64,000 nt of DNA, from positions 62,001-126,000 of the forward strand of contig NZ_QUNO01000009.1 of the NCBI RefSeq assembly GCF_003387475.1, in the 5' to 3' direction. The position numbers and the translations under genes are program-made. This DNA is from Kutzneria buriramensis. GTDB taxonomy: Bacteria > Actinomycetota > Actinomycetes > Mycobacteriales > Pseudonocardiaceae. Shown piece by piece: positions 26,924 to 34,818 of this stretch (positions are counted from its first letter, which is position 1; each line of letters starts with the position of its first letter). The notes under the pieces are model-generated. The model saw nothing but the letters and a program-made list of their open reading frames with translations, was not told the origin of the DNA and made no database searches.

Positions 26924-27613
26924 TCAGTGCGCCGGTTCGGAGTCGGACTCCGCGACCAGCGAGCCGTCGGTGAGCCCGTACTGGCTGGCGAACAGGCGCG
27001 GGTGCGCCTCGCGGATCCCCTCGACCACCAGCTCATACGGGAAGTCGTCGAACTCCCCGTGCTCGTGCAGGAATTCCATGTACCGCCGCCCGGACCGGTC
27101 GTACGGGTGGTACACGCTGTCCGAGGTGCCGTAGAACTCCAGCGGTGCGATGTTGTACAGCCGGCACAGGGTCCGGTTGAACACCGGCGTCGCCCGCACC
27201 CACCGGTGGTCCAGGAACACCGAGGCCAGCGCGTGGAACCGGAACACGTCGCCGCCGACCAGCTCGCGCAGCCGCGGCGACGCGAGGTGGTTGCGCACGT
27301 CGGTGAACACCAGCCGGGCGGGAATGCCGGCCGCGCGGCACACGGCCACGTACACGATGGACTTGTGCACGCAGAATCCCCGCCCGGTGCTGATGATCGA
27401 GCTGGCGCGCACGCCGTGGCGGCTCAGGTCCGCCCCGTACACCTCGTAGAAGATGCCGTCCCGCACCGCGTAGTAGAGCGCGATCGCGTTCTCGGTCGGC
27501 GTGCCCCAGCGGCCGTTCAGGGCCCGGTCGACGAAGCCCTGGACCTCGTCGCTGTCGTGGTCGAGGAACTCCGTCACCGACAGCAGCCGGTTGGTCGTCG
27601 CCTCCACGGTCAT
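26924..27613 (-). CDS. transglutaminase-like protein
   Basis: The 229-residue protein has a transglutaminase-like core with Cys81 (TGRGFCVHKS) and His127 (RFHALASVF). The third catalytic position, usually Asp, appears to be Asn146 (ATPVFN). Transglutaminase homologues such as AdmF in andrimid biosynthesis form amide bonds on carrier-protein-bound acyl groups; a similar condensation here is inference from the adjacent carrier protein gene. ATG 27613 has GGAGG 8 nt upstream, 20 bp after the dehydrogenase stop. Confidence 0.8.
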   Translation of the reverse strand: MTVEATTNRLLSVTEFLDHDSDEVQGFVDRALNGRWGTPTENAIALYYAVRDGIFYEVYGADLSRHGVRASSIISTGRGFCVHKSIVYVAVCRAAGIPARLVFTDVRNHLASPRLRELVGGDVFRFHALASVFLDHRWVRATPVFNRTLCRLYNIAPLEFYGTSDSVYHPYDRSGRRYMEFLHEHGEFDDFPYELVVEGIREAHPRLFASQYGLTDGSLVAESDSEPAH

Positions 27614-27633
27614 GTCTGCCACCTCCCCACTTG

Positions 27634-28776
27634 TCAGGCCACGCCGAGCATCCGCGCGATCTTGTCGCGCTGGATCTCCGAGGTGCCCGAATAGATCGTT
27701 CCGCCGACGGCGTCGCGCAACTCCTTCTCGACGCCGTACTCGGTGAGATACCCGCGCCCCCCGAAGATCCGCACGGCGTTGGTCGCCGAGCGCAGGTTGG
27801 CCTCGCTGACCAGGAGCTTGGTGATGGCGATCTCCTGCATCACGCTGGCGCCGGCCAGGAACCGCTCCGCGGTGTCGTAGAGCCAGCGGCTGCTGGTCTC
27901 GACCCCGATCTTCATGTCCACGATCATGTCCGCCACCAGCTGGTAGCCGCCGATCTTGCGACCGAACTGGGTGCGGGTGCGGGCGTACTCCACGCACCGG
28001 GCCAGCCGGTTGCGCATCGCGCCCAGGGTGATGACGAAGGAGCACAGGATCTCCCACTTCATCACGTAGTCCAGCACGAAGAACCCGTTGCCCACCTGAC
28101 CGAGCACGTTCTGCCGCGGCACCACGCACCCGTCCAGCAGCAGCTCGCCGAACGGCGAGGTGCGCAGGCCCATCTTGTCCGCCGACGGCCCGACCGTCAG
28201 CCCCGGCGTCGCCCGCTCCACCAGGAACGCGGTGATGCCGAACGGCCCCGCGCCCTGCTGGGTGCGGGCGTACACCACGAACAGGTCCGCGACCGGCCCG
28301 CAGCTGACGAACGACTTCTGTCCACTGAGGACAAACGCGTCGCCGTCCTGGCGGGCCGTGGTGACCATGCCGGCCACGTCCGACCCGCCGCGCGGCTCGG
28401 TGATCGCGTGCGCGCCGATCGCCGACCCGTCGCAGATCCTGGTCAGGTAGCGGGCCTTGAGCTGGGAGGAGCCGAACCGCTGCAACGGGATCCCGGTGCT
28501 CACCAGGTGGGTGGCGATGGAGAAGTTCAGCCCGCCGTCGCGGCAGCTCAGGCCGAGCTCCTCCAGCACGTGCATCACGGTCAGCAGGTCCTGGCCCTGC
28601 CCGCCCCACTCCGGGTCGAACGGCAGCCCGAGCAGGCCCGACTCGGCGACGAGCTTCCAGATCTCCTGCGGGAACTCGCCGTCCTGGTCGCGCCGGATAT
28701 GGTCCTCGCCCCACGCCGCGACGACGCCGGCGTAGTGCTCGCGCAGCGCGCGCTGATCGTCGGTCCACTCTCGCAT
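27634..28776 (-). CDS. acyl-CoA dehydrogenase-family flavoprotein (prolyl-PCP oxidase-like)
   Basis: The 380-residue protein shows family signatures: ITEPRGGSDVAGM, RTRTQFGRKIGGYQL, FGGRGYLTEYGVEKEL and SGTSEIQRDKIARMLG. The residue that is the catalytic Glu in medium-chain enzymes (IYEGT) is Ser here (IYSGT), so the base must lie elsewhere, as in isovaleryl-CoA dehydrogenases. Beside a free A enzyme and a PCP it matches PltE/RedW, which oxidise prolyl-S-PCP to a pyrrole. It probably desaturates a PCP-bound cyclic amino acid. GAGGA precedes ATG 28776. Confidence 0.87.
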   Translation of the reverse strand: MREWTDDQRALREHYAGVVAAWGEDHIRRDQDGEFPQEIWKLVAESGLLGLPFDPEWGGQGQDLLTVMHVLEELGLSCRDGGLNFSIATHLVSTGIPLQRFGSSQLKARYLTRICDGSAIGAHAITEPRGGSDVAGMVTTARQDGDAFVLSGQKSFVSCGPVADLFVVYARTQQGAGPFGITAFLVERATPGLTVGPSADKMGLRTSPFGELLLDGCVVPRQNVLGQVGNGFFVLDYVMKWEILCSFVITLGAMRNRLARCVEYARTRTQFGRKIGGYQLVADMIVDMKIGVETSSRWLYDTAERFLAGASVMQEIAITKLLVSEANLRSATNAVRIFGGRGYLTEYGVEKELRDAVGGTIYSGTSEIQRDKIARMLGVA

Positions 28777-28786
28777 GGTCGTGTCC

Positions 28787-29161
28787 TCAGTAGTGGGAGA
28801 ACTCCAGCTCGGAGAAGTCGTGTGCCTCGTGGCCCTGCAGCGCCGGCGTGAACACGCACACCAGCCGCAGGTCCTCGACCGGCGAGGCGATCAGGTGGTG
28901 CGCGTCGTTCTCGTTGAGCGCGTACATGGTGCCGGGCTCGATCGGGTGCTCGTTGCCCTGCGAGTCGATCACCAGGCCGCTGCCGGCGATGCAGTAGCAG
29001 GCCTCCAGGTGCTTGCGGTACTCCAGCGGCGAGCGGGTCCCGGCGCGGACCAGGGTGTCGGTGATGGTGTAGCCCATGCCGTCGTCCTCGACCAGGAAGC
29101 GCCGGCTCAGGCCGTTGCCCCACTCGATGCCCTCGACGTCGGCCAGCCTGCGAACGATCAT
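28787..29161 (-). CDS. ectoine synthase-like cupin cyclase (EctC family)
   Basis: The 124-residue protein aligns over its length with EctC (usually about 128-130 residues). Probable metal ligands are conserved: E53 in HLEACYCI, Y80 in GTMYAL and H88 in NDAHHL. EctC closes N-acetyl-diaminobutyrate to ectoine and is reported to cyclise glutamine in a side reaction. No ectA, ectB or ectD is near, and it sits between the PCP and dehydrogenase genes, so a pathway-specific cyclic amidine or amino acid is more likely than osmolyte ectoine. ATG 29161 gives the typical MIVR start. Confidence 0.87.
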   Translation of the reverse strand: MIVRRLADVEGIEWGNGLSRRFLVEDDGMGYTITDTLVRAGTRSPLEYRKHLEACYCIAGSGLVIDSQGNEHPIEPGTMYALNENDAHHLIASPVEDLRLVCVFTPALQGHEAHDFSELEFSHY

Positions 29162-29162
29162 G

Positions 29163-29447
29163 TCACTCACCTCTCTGCGCTTGCGCCGCGACCACGGGAC
29201 GGCCGGTGGCGTACTGCTCGACGAAGCGGCACATGGCCGCCACGGAAACGAACTGGTCCTCGGAGATCTCGACGTCGTCGACGGCGACGTCGAAGCGCTG
29301 GGACAGCCAGTCGACCACCCGCAGCAGGCCGAGGCTGTCGATCACCCCGTTGGCCAGCAGGTCGTAGTCGTCGTCGATGTCCTCGGGGCGGGCGTCGGGC
29401 GCGAACTCCGCGACGATGAACCGCTTGATGGCAATGGCGTCACTCAT
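29163..29447 (-). CDS. free-standing peptidyl carrier protein
   Basis: The 94-residue acidic carrier protein has the phosphopantetheine attachment Ser38 in ANGVIDSLGLLRVV. The motif and length resemble PltL/RedO-type carrier proteins that hold proline during pyrrole formation. Its ATG overlaps the stop of the adenylation gene (ATGA), and its own stop is followed within 2 nt by the EctC-like start, so all three are tightly co-translated. Confidence 0.9.
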   Translation of the reverse strand: MSDAIAIKRFIVAEFAPDARPEDIDDDYDLLANGVIDSLGLLRVVDWLSQRFDVAVDDVEISEDQFVSVAAMCRFVEQYATGRPVVAAQAQRGE

Positions 29448-30940
29448 GCCTTGACTCCTGTGTGTGCGAGCATGCTGCTGATCGCCCGGCGGTCGACCTT
29501 GCCGGTCGACGTGGTGGGCAGTGGCGAGTCCACGACGTGGATGGCCGACGGAATGGCGACCCGGGGCAGCCGCAGCCGGCAGTGCTCGCGCAGGGCGAGG
29601 CTGCTGACCGGCTCGTCGCAGCGGATCACCGCGTGCACCCGCAGCCCGGCGAGCTCGTCGGGCAGGCCGACCACGGCGGCCTCCAGCACGCGGCCGTGGT
29701 CGAGCAGGACGTGCTCGATCTCCTGGAGGTTCACCCGGGTGCCCCGGACCTTGACCTGGAAGTCGTTGCGCCCCATCAGGGTGTACGTGCCGCCGGCGTC
29801 CCTGGAGACCAGGTCGCCGGTGCGGAAGTAGCGGATCCCTTGGTGACGAACGAACTTCTCGGTCTGCCCGGGGCCACCCAGGTAGCCCTCGGTCTGGAAC
29901 GGCGTGTGCACCAGCAGTTCCCCGGTGGCGGGGCCATCGTGCACGACGCCGTCCCCGTCCACCAGCAGCACGTCGACGCCGGGTAGCGGCCGGCCGATCG
30001 GCAGGGCCGTGTCCTCGTCGATGTGCGCCGGCAGGTCGTACAGGAAGCTGTCGTTGGTCTCGGTGCAGCCGTAGACGTTGGTGACACGGGCGTTGGGGAA
30101 CAGCCGCGGCAGCGCCGGCAGCAGTCGCGCCGGCATCGCGTCCCCGGTGAGGATCACCTGCCGCACGGCGGGAAAATCCCCGTCGGCGGCGTCGGCGACC
30201 AGCCGGAAGAACATCGGCACCGACTGCACGAGCTCGATCTCGTGCTCGTGGAGCAGGTCGGACAGGTAGCGGCCGTTGGTGGCCTTCTCGGGCGCCACCA
30301 GCACCACCGTGCCGCCAGCCTTCAGCGTCGCCCAGACGTCCAGCAGGCACAAGTCGAAGTTCAGCGGCGCGTAGTTCAGCACCCGGGTGCCCGGCTCGAT
30401 GCCGAACCGGTCGACCGCCCAGTCGGTGAAGCGGTCCACTTCGGACATGCCAAGCGGCACGATCTTGGGCACGCCGGTGGAGCCGGACGTGGTCAGCATG
30501 AACGAGACGCCGCGGCGCGACCCGGGCACCACCTGGGCCACCTGGTCTTCGGCGGCGCAGTTGACGACGGTGACCGGCGGCCAGCCCTCGTGGACGTGCC
30601 GCTCCAACGGCGTCGCGGACAGCACCGCGACGCAGCCGGCGCGCTCGAACAGCGTGCCCAGCGTGTGCGTGCCGAGCTCGGTGGACGGCACCAGGAACCG
30701 CCGCCCAGCCAACAGACACGCCGTCAGCAGGGCGATCGTCTCCGGCGTCTTCGCCGCGTGGATCCCGACGGCGGAGTCCACGTGCAGGCCCAGTCGGGCG
30801 ATCCGGCGCCTCGCGGCGGCGGCCATGCCGGCGAGCTCGCGGTAGGTCACCCGGCGCTCGCCGGCCACCAGGGCGACGGAATCCGGCCGCCGCCACGCGT
30901 GTTCGGCCAGACAATCGACAAGAGAACGTGAATCAGCCAC
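29444..30940 (-). CDS. free-standing adenylation enzyme (amino acid-AMP ligase)
   Basis: The 498-residue ANL enzyme has the P-loop TSGSTGVPK at residues 151-159, core A5 NVYGCTETND, YFRTGDLVSRD, and the A10 lysine in TTSTGKVDRRAI. It resembles L-prolyl-AMP ligases such as PltF and RedM (LNFDLCLLDVWATLKAGG). It should activate one amino acid, proline-like or an EctC-derived cyclic one, and load the adjacent PCP. GTG 30940 has GAGGAG 7 nt upstream. It is the first gene of the leftward operon; the 151 bp before it hold no gene. Confidence 0.88.
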   Translation of the reverse strand: MADSRSLVDCLAEHAWRRPDSVALVAGERRVTYRELAGMAAAARRRIARLGLHVDSAVGIHAAKTPETIALLTACLLAGRRFLVPSTELGTHTLGTLFERAGCVAVLSATPLERHVHEGWPPVTVVNCAAEDQVAQVVPGSRRGVSFMLTTSGSTGVPKIVPLGMSEVDRFTDWAVDRFGIEPGTRVLNYAPLNFDLCLLDVWATLKAGGTVVLVAPEKATNGRYLSDLLHEHEIELVQSVPMFFRLVADAADGDFPAVRQVILTGDAMPARLLPALPRLFPNARVTNVYGCTETNDSFLYDLPAHIDEDTALPIGRPLPGVDVLLVDGDGVVHDGPATGELLVHTPFQTEGYLGGPGQTEKFVRHQGIRYFRTGDLVSRDAGGTYTLMGRNDFQVKVRGTRVNLQEIEHVLLDHGRVLEAAVVGLPDELAGLRVHAVIRCDEPVSSLALREHCRLRLPRVAIPSAIHVVDSPLPTTSTGKVDRRAISSMLAHTGVKA

Positions 30941-31091
30941 GACGGTTCTCCTCGGCCAACTCCACAGGAAGCTCGAATTGCGAAACCGAGTGTTACGCGA
31001 ATCTCTCGGTCGCAAATCGACGGTAGCACTTCGTCGGCCGCAGAACAGAGTCCGTGCGGTTGGCGGTCTCGCCGGCGAGACCGCCAACCGA

Positions 31092-32267
31092 TCACCCTTG
31101 GGGCGGCACGTATCGACGACGAGCGACGCCGCCGACCACCGTGAGCGGCACCGCGACCAGCGCGGCCAGGGCGAACAGCGGTCCGTACGAGCCGCTGTCG
31201 GCCAGCGGGCCGCCGAGCGCCGAACCGATTGCGCTGCCTACGAAAAGCGCCGCCACGAACAGCGAGACGGCGGTGCCGCGGGCGGCCGGCGCCAGCGTCG
31301 TCGCCCACGTCTGGAGGGAGGAATGCATGAACGCCCAGCCGCCGCCGAGAAGAACGGCCGCGATGCCGATGCCCACCACCGACTGGGAAATCGCGCATGC
31401 GGCGAAACCGACCGTCACCATGATGCCGCCGGTGACAAGAAGCTGCCACGCGGCCCGCAGCGCGACCCGCTTGAGGACGCGGGAGAACACGAGCGTGCCG
31501 ACGCCGTAGAGGGCGGTGACGGTGCCGGCGCCGATCGACGTCAGACCCTCGTGTTCCAGTGCCGGCGCGAGGAACGTGAAGCACCCCAGCAGAACCGCGC
31601 CCTCGACCAGGCCGAGCGCCATCACCAGCCACGACCAGCGCTGCTTGAACACCGTCGCCAACTGCTGGGCGGGGCCACGCGCGGCCTGTGCCTTCGCCGG
31701 CTCGGGCATGTTGCGCAGCCAGACGACCAGCACGGCGGCCAGCACGGCCGGCAGCGCGAACATCACGCGCCAGCTGATGAGCTGCGCGATGCCGCCGGCG
31801 ACCACAGTGGCCAGTGCGGTGCCGATCGCCAGCGCCAGCTGGAGGTCGGACAGGGCGCGCTGCCGGGTCTGCACGGGAACGGTGTCACCCACGTAGGTGA
31901 GGGAGGTCGGCACGATGGCGCCGAAGAACGCGCCGGTGGCCACCCGCAGCACGACCAGGGTTGCCACGTTCGGGGCGAACGCCGACAGCGCGCCGCACAC
32001 CGCCGTGAGGGCCAGCGTCAGGCGGATGACGCGCATCCGGCCGTAGCGGTCCGACAGCATGCCCCACACCGGCTGGGCCAGTCCGTACGCGAAGAAGTAG
32101 CCGCTGGCGGTCAACACCACCGAGGCCAGCGGGACCTGGAGCCCGGCGGCGATCACGAGCAGCATCGGCGTGATCGCGAACCGGTCGAAGTTGCTCAGGA
32201 AGCACGCCAGCACGAAGGCCCGCGGCACGCCGACGGCGGCCTCCTCCTTCTGGGCCATTTCCACCAT
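31092..32267 (-). CDS. MFS efflux transporter
   Basis: The 391-residue protein has twelve predicted membrane segments and the MFS motif A (GMLSDRYGRMRVIR) between segments 2 and 3, typical of drug:H+ antiporters. It points the same way as the biosynthetic operon and ends 151 bp upstream of it; it is divergent from an XRE regulator. Likely role: export of the cluster product. Several Met/TTG starts are crowded at the 5' end; ATG 32267 has GAGGA upstream. Confidence 0.87.
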   Translation of the reverse strand: MVEMAQKEEAAVGVPRAFVLACFLSNFDRFAITPMLLVIAAGLQVPLASVVLTASGYFFAYGLAQPVWGMLSDRYGRMRVIRLTLALTAVCGALSAFAPNVATLVVLRVATGAFFGAIVPTSLTYVGDTVPVQTRQRALSDLQLALAIGTALATVVAGGIAQLISWRVMFALPAVLAAVLVVWLRNMPEPAKAQAARGPAQQLATVFKQRWSWLVMALGLVEGAVLLGCFTFLAPALEHEGLTSIGAGTVTALYGVGTLVFSRVLKRVALRAAWQLLVTGGIMVTVGFAACAISQSVVGIGIAAVLLGGGWAFMHSSLQTWATTLAPAARGTAVSLFVAALFVGSAIGSALGGPLADSGSYGPLFALAALVAVPLTVVGGVARRRYVPPQG

Positions 32268-32370
32268 GATCATCCTCAATTCGCATGCCGATGACGGGAT
32301 GCGACCATGGTGGCCAGCGGCGCGGTTCGGTCACCAGGGAAGAAAACGTCCTGGTACCGTGGGTAATACC

Positions 32371-33219
32371 ATGGCGACGACGAATCCGAGCGTGGGCGAC
32401 GCCAATCAGCGGGCCCTGGGGGCCTTCATCCGCTCCCGGCGCGAACGCACCTCACCGGCCGCCGTCGGCCTGCCCGAGCACGGCCAGCGGCGCACGCCCG
32501 GGCTGCGGAGGGAAGAGGTGGCCGCGCTGTCGGGCGTCAGCCTCACCTGGTTCACGTGGCTCGAGCAGGGCCGGGACATCAACGTGTCCGCCCAGGTGCT
32601 CGCCGCGCTGTCAAGGACGCTGCGGCTGTCCGACCCGGAACGCGCGCACCTGTACCGGCTCGCCGGCGAGCTGCCGCCGGCCGGGGACCTCATGCCCGGC
32701 TGCCCGCAGCCCGGCCAGCACGTGCTGGACGTGGTGGAGGCGCTGAACCCCTGCCCCGCGTTCGTGCTGGACCGGCACTGGGACATCGTCGGCTGGAACT
32801 GGGCCGAGGCCGCGCTGCTGACGGACTTCGCCGCGCTGCCGCCGGATCGTCGCAACATGCTGTGGCTCATCTTCTGCTGGCCGCCGGCGCACGAGCTGTT
32901 CGTCGAGTGGGAGCAGCAGGCGACGCCGGTGCTGGCGCAGTTCCGGATGGCAGCCGACGAGCATCCCACCGACCCCCGCTTCGCGGAGATCATCACCGAG
33001 CTCGCCGGCACGGCCCCGGACTTCGCCACGTGGTGGGAGCGGCACGACGTGGCCGGCTACCAGCCCGTACGCAAGGAGTTCGAGCACCCCCGCGTCGGCC
33101 GCCTGGCGCTGCGTCAGTCCAAGCTCATCGTCGCCGACACCCCCGAGCTCCAGGTGGTCGTCCGCCTCCCGGCCGACGACCTCACCAAAGCCAAACTCAC
33201 CACACTCGCCGACGACTGA
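32371..33219 (+). CDS. XRE-family regulator with MmyB-like ligand domain
   Basis: The 282-residue regulator has an N-terminal helix-turn-helix (TPGLRREEVAALSGVSLTWF; WLEQGRDINVSAQVL) and a C-terminal MmyB/PAS-like domain (PAFVLDRHWDIVGWNWAEAA). Members of this family often control a divergent neighbour in response to a fatty acid-like or other small ligand. The divergent gene here is the MFS exporter, 103 bp away. ATG 32371 follows TGGGTAATACC, so the transcript may be nearly leaderless. Confidence 0.88.
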   Translation: MATTNPSVGDANQRALGAFIRSRRERTSPAAVGLPEHGQRRTPGLRREEVAALSGVSLTWFTWLEQGRDINVSAQVLAALSRTLRLSDPERAHLYRLAGELPPAGDLMPGCPQPGQHVLDVVEALNPCPAFVLDRHWDIVGWNWAEAALLTDFAALPPDRRNMLWLIFCWPPAHELFVEWEQQATPVLAQFRMAADEHPTDPRFAEIITELAGTAPDFATWWERHDVAGYQPVRKEFEHPRVGRLALRQSKLIVADTPELQVVVRLPADDLTKAKLTTLADD

Positions 33220-33337
33220 CCCCCGCGAGTCGCGCTCACAGACACACCGAATGTAGGTTTCAGGCAGAAACGAGCTCCGAGGCTCAGTTCTGCACGAAAC
33301 CGACATTCGGTGTGACGCCAGGCGGGACTCGCGGGGG
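33220..33337. repeat. 118-bp imperfect palindromic intergenic repeat, copy 2
   Basis: This has the same length and ends as the copy at 7075-7192 (CCCCCGCGAGTCGCGCTCA at the left and its near-complement at the right). The inner core differs mainly by compensating changes: GAATGTAGGTTTC on one side and GAAACCGACATTC on the other. It begins at the XRE stop codon and sits between convergent genes. Pairing is kept although the sequence diverges, which argues for selection on the fold or a mobile origin. Confidence 0.85.
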
Positions 33338-33386
33338 TGTGTCCGAGACGTGCATTCGATGGGTCCGAGAGCGCGACTCGCGGGGG
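33338..33386. repeat. partial copy of the 118-bp repeat (right end only)
   Basis: A 49-bp stretch with GTGTGTCCGAGACGTGCATT, and ending GAGCGCGACTCGCGGGGG, matches the right end of the full repeats. It directly abuts copy 2 and stops 2 bp before the transporter stop codon. No left arm is present. Confidence 0.6.
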
Positions 33387-33388
33387 TT

Positions 33389-34816
33389 CTACGGGGAGAC
33401 TTCCTCCAGGGGGCGGTTGCGGGTGCGCGGGGTGAACTGCGCGAGGATCGCCGCCACGATGAGGAAGCTGGACATCAGGCCCAGGGCGGCGAGGGTGTTG
33501 AGGTGGGGGATCAGCGGGGCGATGGCCAGCAGGCCCACTCCCCCGCCCAGGTGGCCGATGCCGTCCACGAGGCCGAAGCCGGTGGACCGGGCCCGGGTGG
33601 GGAAGCTCTCCGCGGACAGCGCGTAGGTCGGCGGGATCCACGCGTTGAAGCCGAAGAAGATGAGGAACGCCCCGATGAACGCCACGGTCAGGCTGCCGCC
33701 GCCGGCGGCCACCACGGCCGCGCCGGCCACCGTCACCAGCGCGGCGACGGGCAGCCAGTGCCGGCGTTCCAGCCGCTCCGAGAAGCGGGCGGACACCAGG
33801 CCCTGGGTGAAGAAGCCCAGGCTGCCGACGGCGCAGATCATCGCCGCCTCGGCCGGCGGGTGGCCGAGACCGGTCAGCAGCACGCTGAAGCCGGCCGCGA
33901 ACCCGTACACGGTGATGTAGCCGATGAACCAGATGGCCAGCAGCAGCCCGGCCCGCCGCCGGTACAACGGGTTGCCGAACAGTTCCCGGTGCGCCTGCTT
34001 GCCGCCGACAACCTCGTCAGCGCCGGCAGCCGGCTCCGGCAGCGGGCCGTGGCGCAGGGCCTGGGCCTCGACCCGGCTGACGATCGCGTCGGCGTCGCTC
34101 CCCCGCCCCTTGCCGAGCAGCCACCGCGGCGACTCTGGCAGGCGCAGCCGCAGCAGGAAACCGCCGATGCCCAGCAGCACCGCGATCGCGTACATCCACC
34201 GCCAGCCGCTGTCGAACGCGCCGCCGGCCAGCGCGACCGGCAGCCCGGACGGCCACGGCGCCGGCTCGGTGGTGAGCAGCAGTCCGAGCCACGTCGCCGT
34301 CAACGCGCCCAGCGTCGACATCACGAACGTCGCCGACGCGTAGCGCGCCCGCGACCGGCTCGGCGCCACCTCGCCGATGTACGTGTTGACCACCGCCAGG
34401 TCGGCGCCGATCCCGATGCCGGTGAGCAGCCGGGCCAGCACGAACGTCTCGTAGTTGCCGGCCAGCAGCGTGCCCAGCGCGCCGAGGCTGGTGATCAGCA
34501 TCGTCACCAGCAGCGTCGCCCGCCGGCCGAACCGGTCGGACTGCGGGGCGATCACCAGCGCGCCCAGCGTGTACCCGACCAGGCTGAGCAGCACCGGCAG
34601 CCCGAGCCAGCTCGACGCGTTCTGCGGCGTGCACCCGGCCTGCAACTGGCCGCAGGTCTGGATGAACGACACGTTGATGTCGAAGCTGTCGTAGAAGTTG
34701 ACGAAGAAGCCGGGTCCGAGGATCCCGAGCAGCAGCGGCGCCAGGGCCCGCAGGGGCAGCCGCTCGATCCGGGCGGTGAGCGGGACGCCCACCGCCCGGT
34801 CAGTTGTCGCAGTCAC
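33389..34816 (-). CDS. MFS transporter, sugar/aromatic-acid porter type
   Basis: The 475-residue protein has twelve predicted membrane segments and porter motifs SDRFGRRATLL and RLPESPRWLLG, typical of the sugar-porter/aromatic acid:H+ symporter branch of the MFS. It overlaps or abuts the aspartate kinase stop: GTG 34816 is preceded by AAGGAG at 7 nt, and GTG 34822 is an alternative. It could export the aminohydroxybenzoate-type product or import a precursor. Confidence 0.86.
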   Translation of the reverse strand: MTATTDRAVGVPLTARIERLPLRALAPLLLGILGPGFFVNFYDSFDINVSFIQTCGQLQAGCTPQNASSWLGLPVLLSLVGYTLGALVIAPQSDRFGRRATLLVTMLITSLGALGTLLAGNYETFVLARLLTGIGIGADLAVVNTYIGEVAPSRSRARYASATFVMSTLGALTATWLGLLLTTEPAPWPSGLPVALAGGAFDSGWRWMYAIAVLLGIGGFLLRLRLPESPRWLLGKGRGSDADAIVSRVEAQALRHGPLPEPAAGADEVVGGKQAHRELFGNPLYRRRAGLLLAIWFIGYITVYGFAAGFSVLLTGLGHPPAEAAMICAVGSLGFFTQGLVSARFSERLERRHWLPVAALVTVAGAAVVAAGGGSLTVAFIGAFLIFFGFNAWIPPTYALSAESFPTRARSTGFGLVDGIGHLGGGVGLLAIAPLIPHLNTLAALGLMSSFLIVAAILAQFTPRTRNRPLEEVSP

Positions 34817-34818
34817 GC

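Noticed and set aside
28787-29161. Ectoine osmolyte locus
   Set aside because: ectA, ectB and ectD are absent, and the gene is embedded between PCP and dehydrogenase genes.
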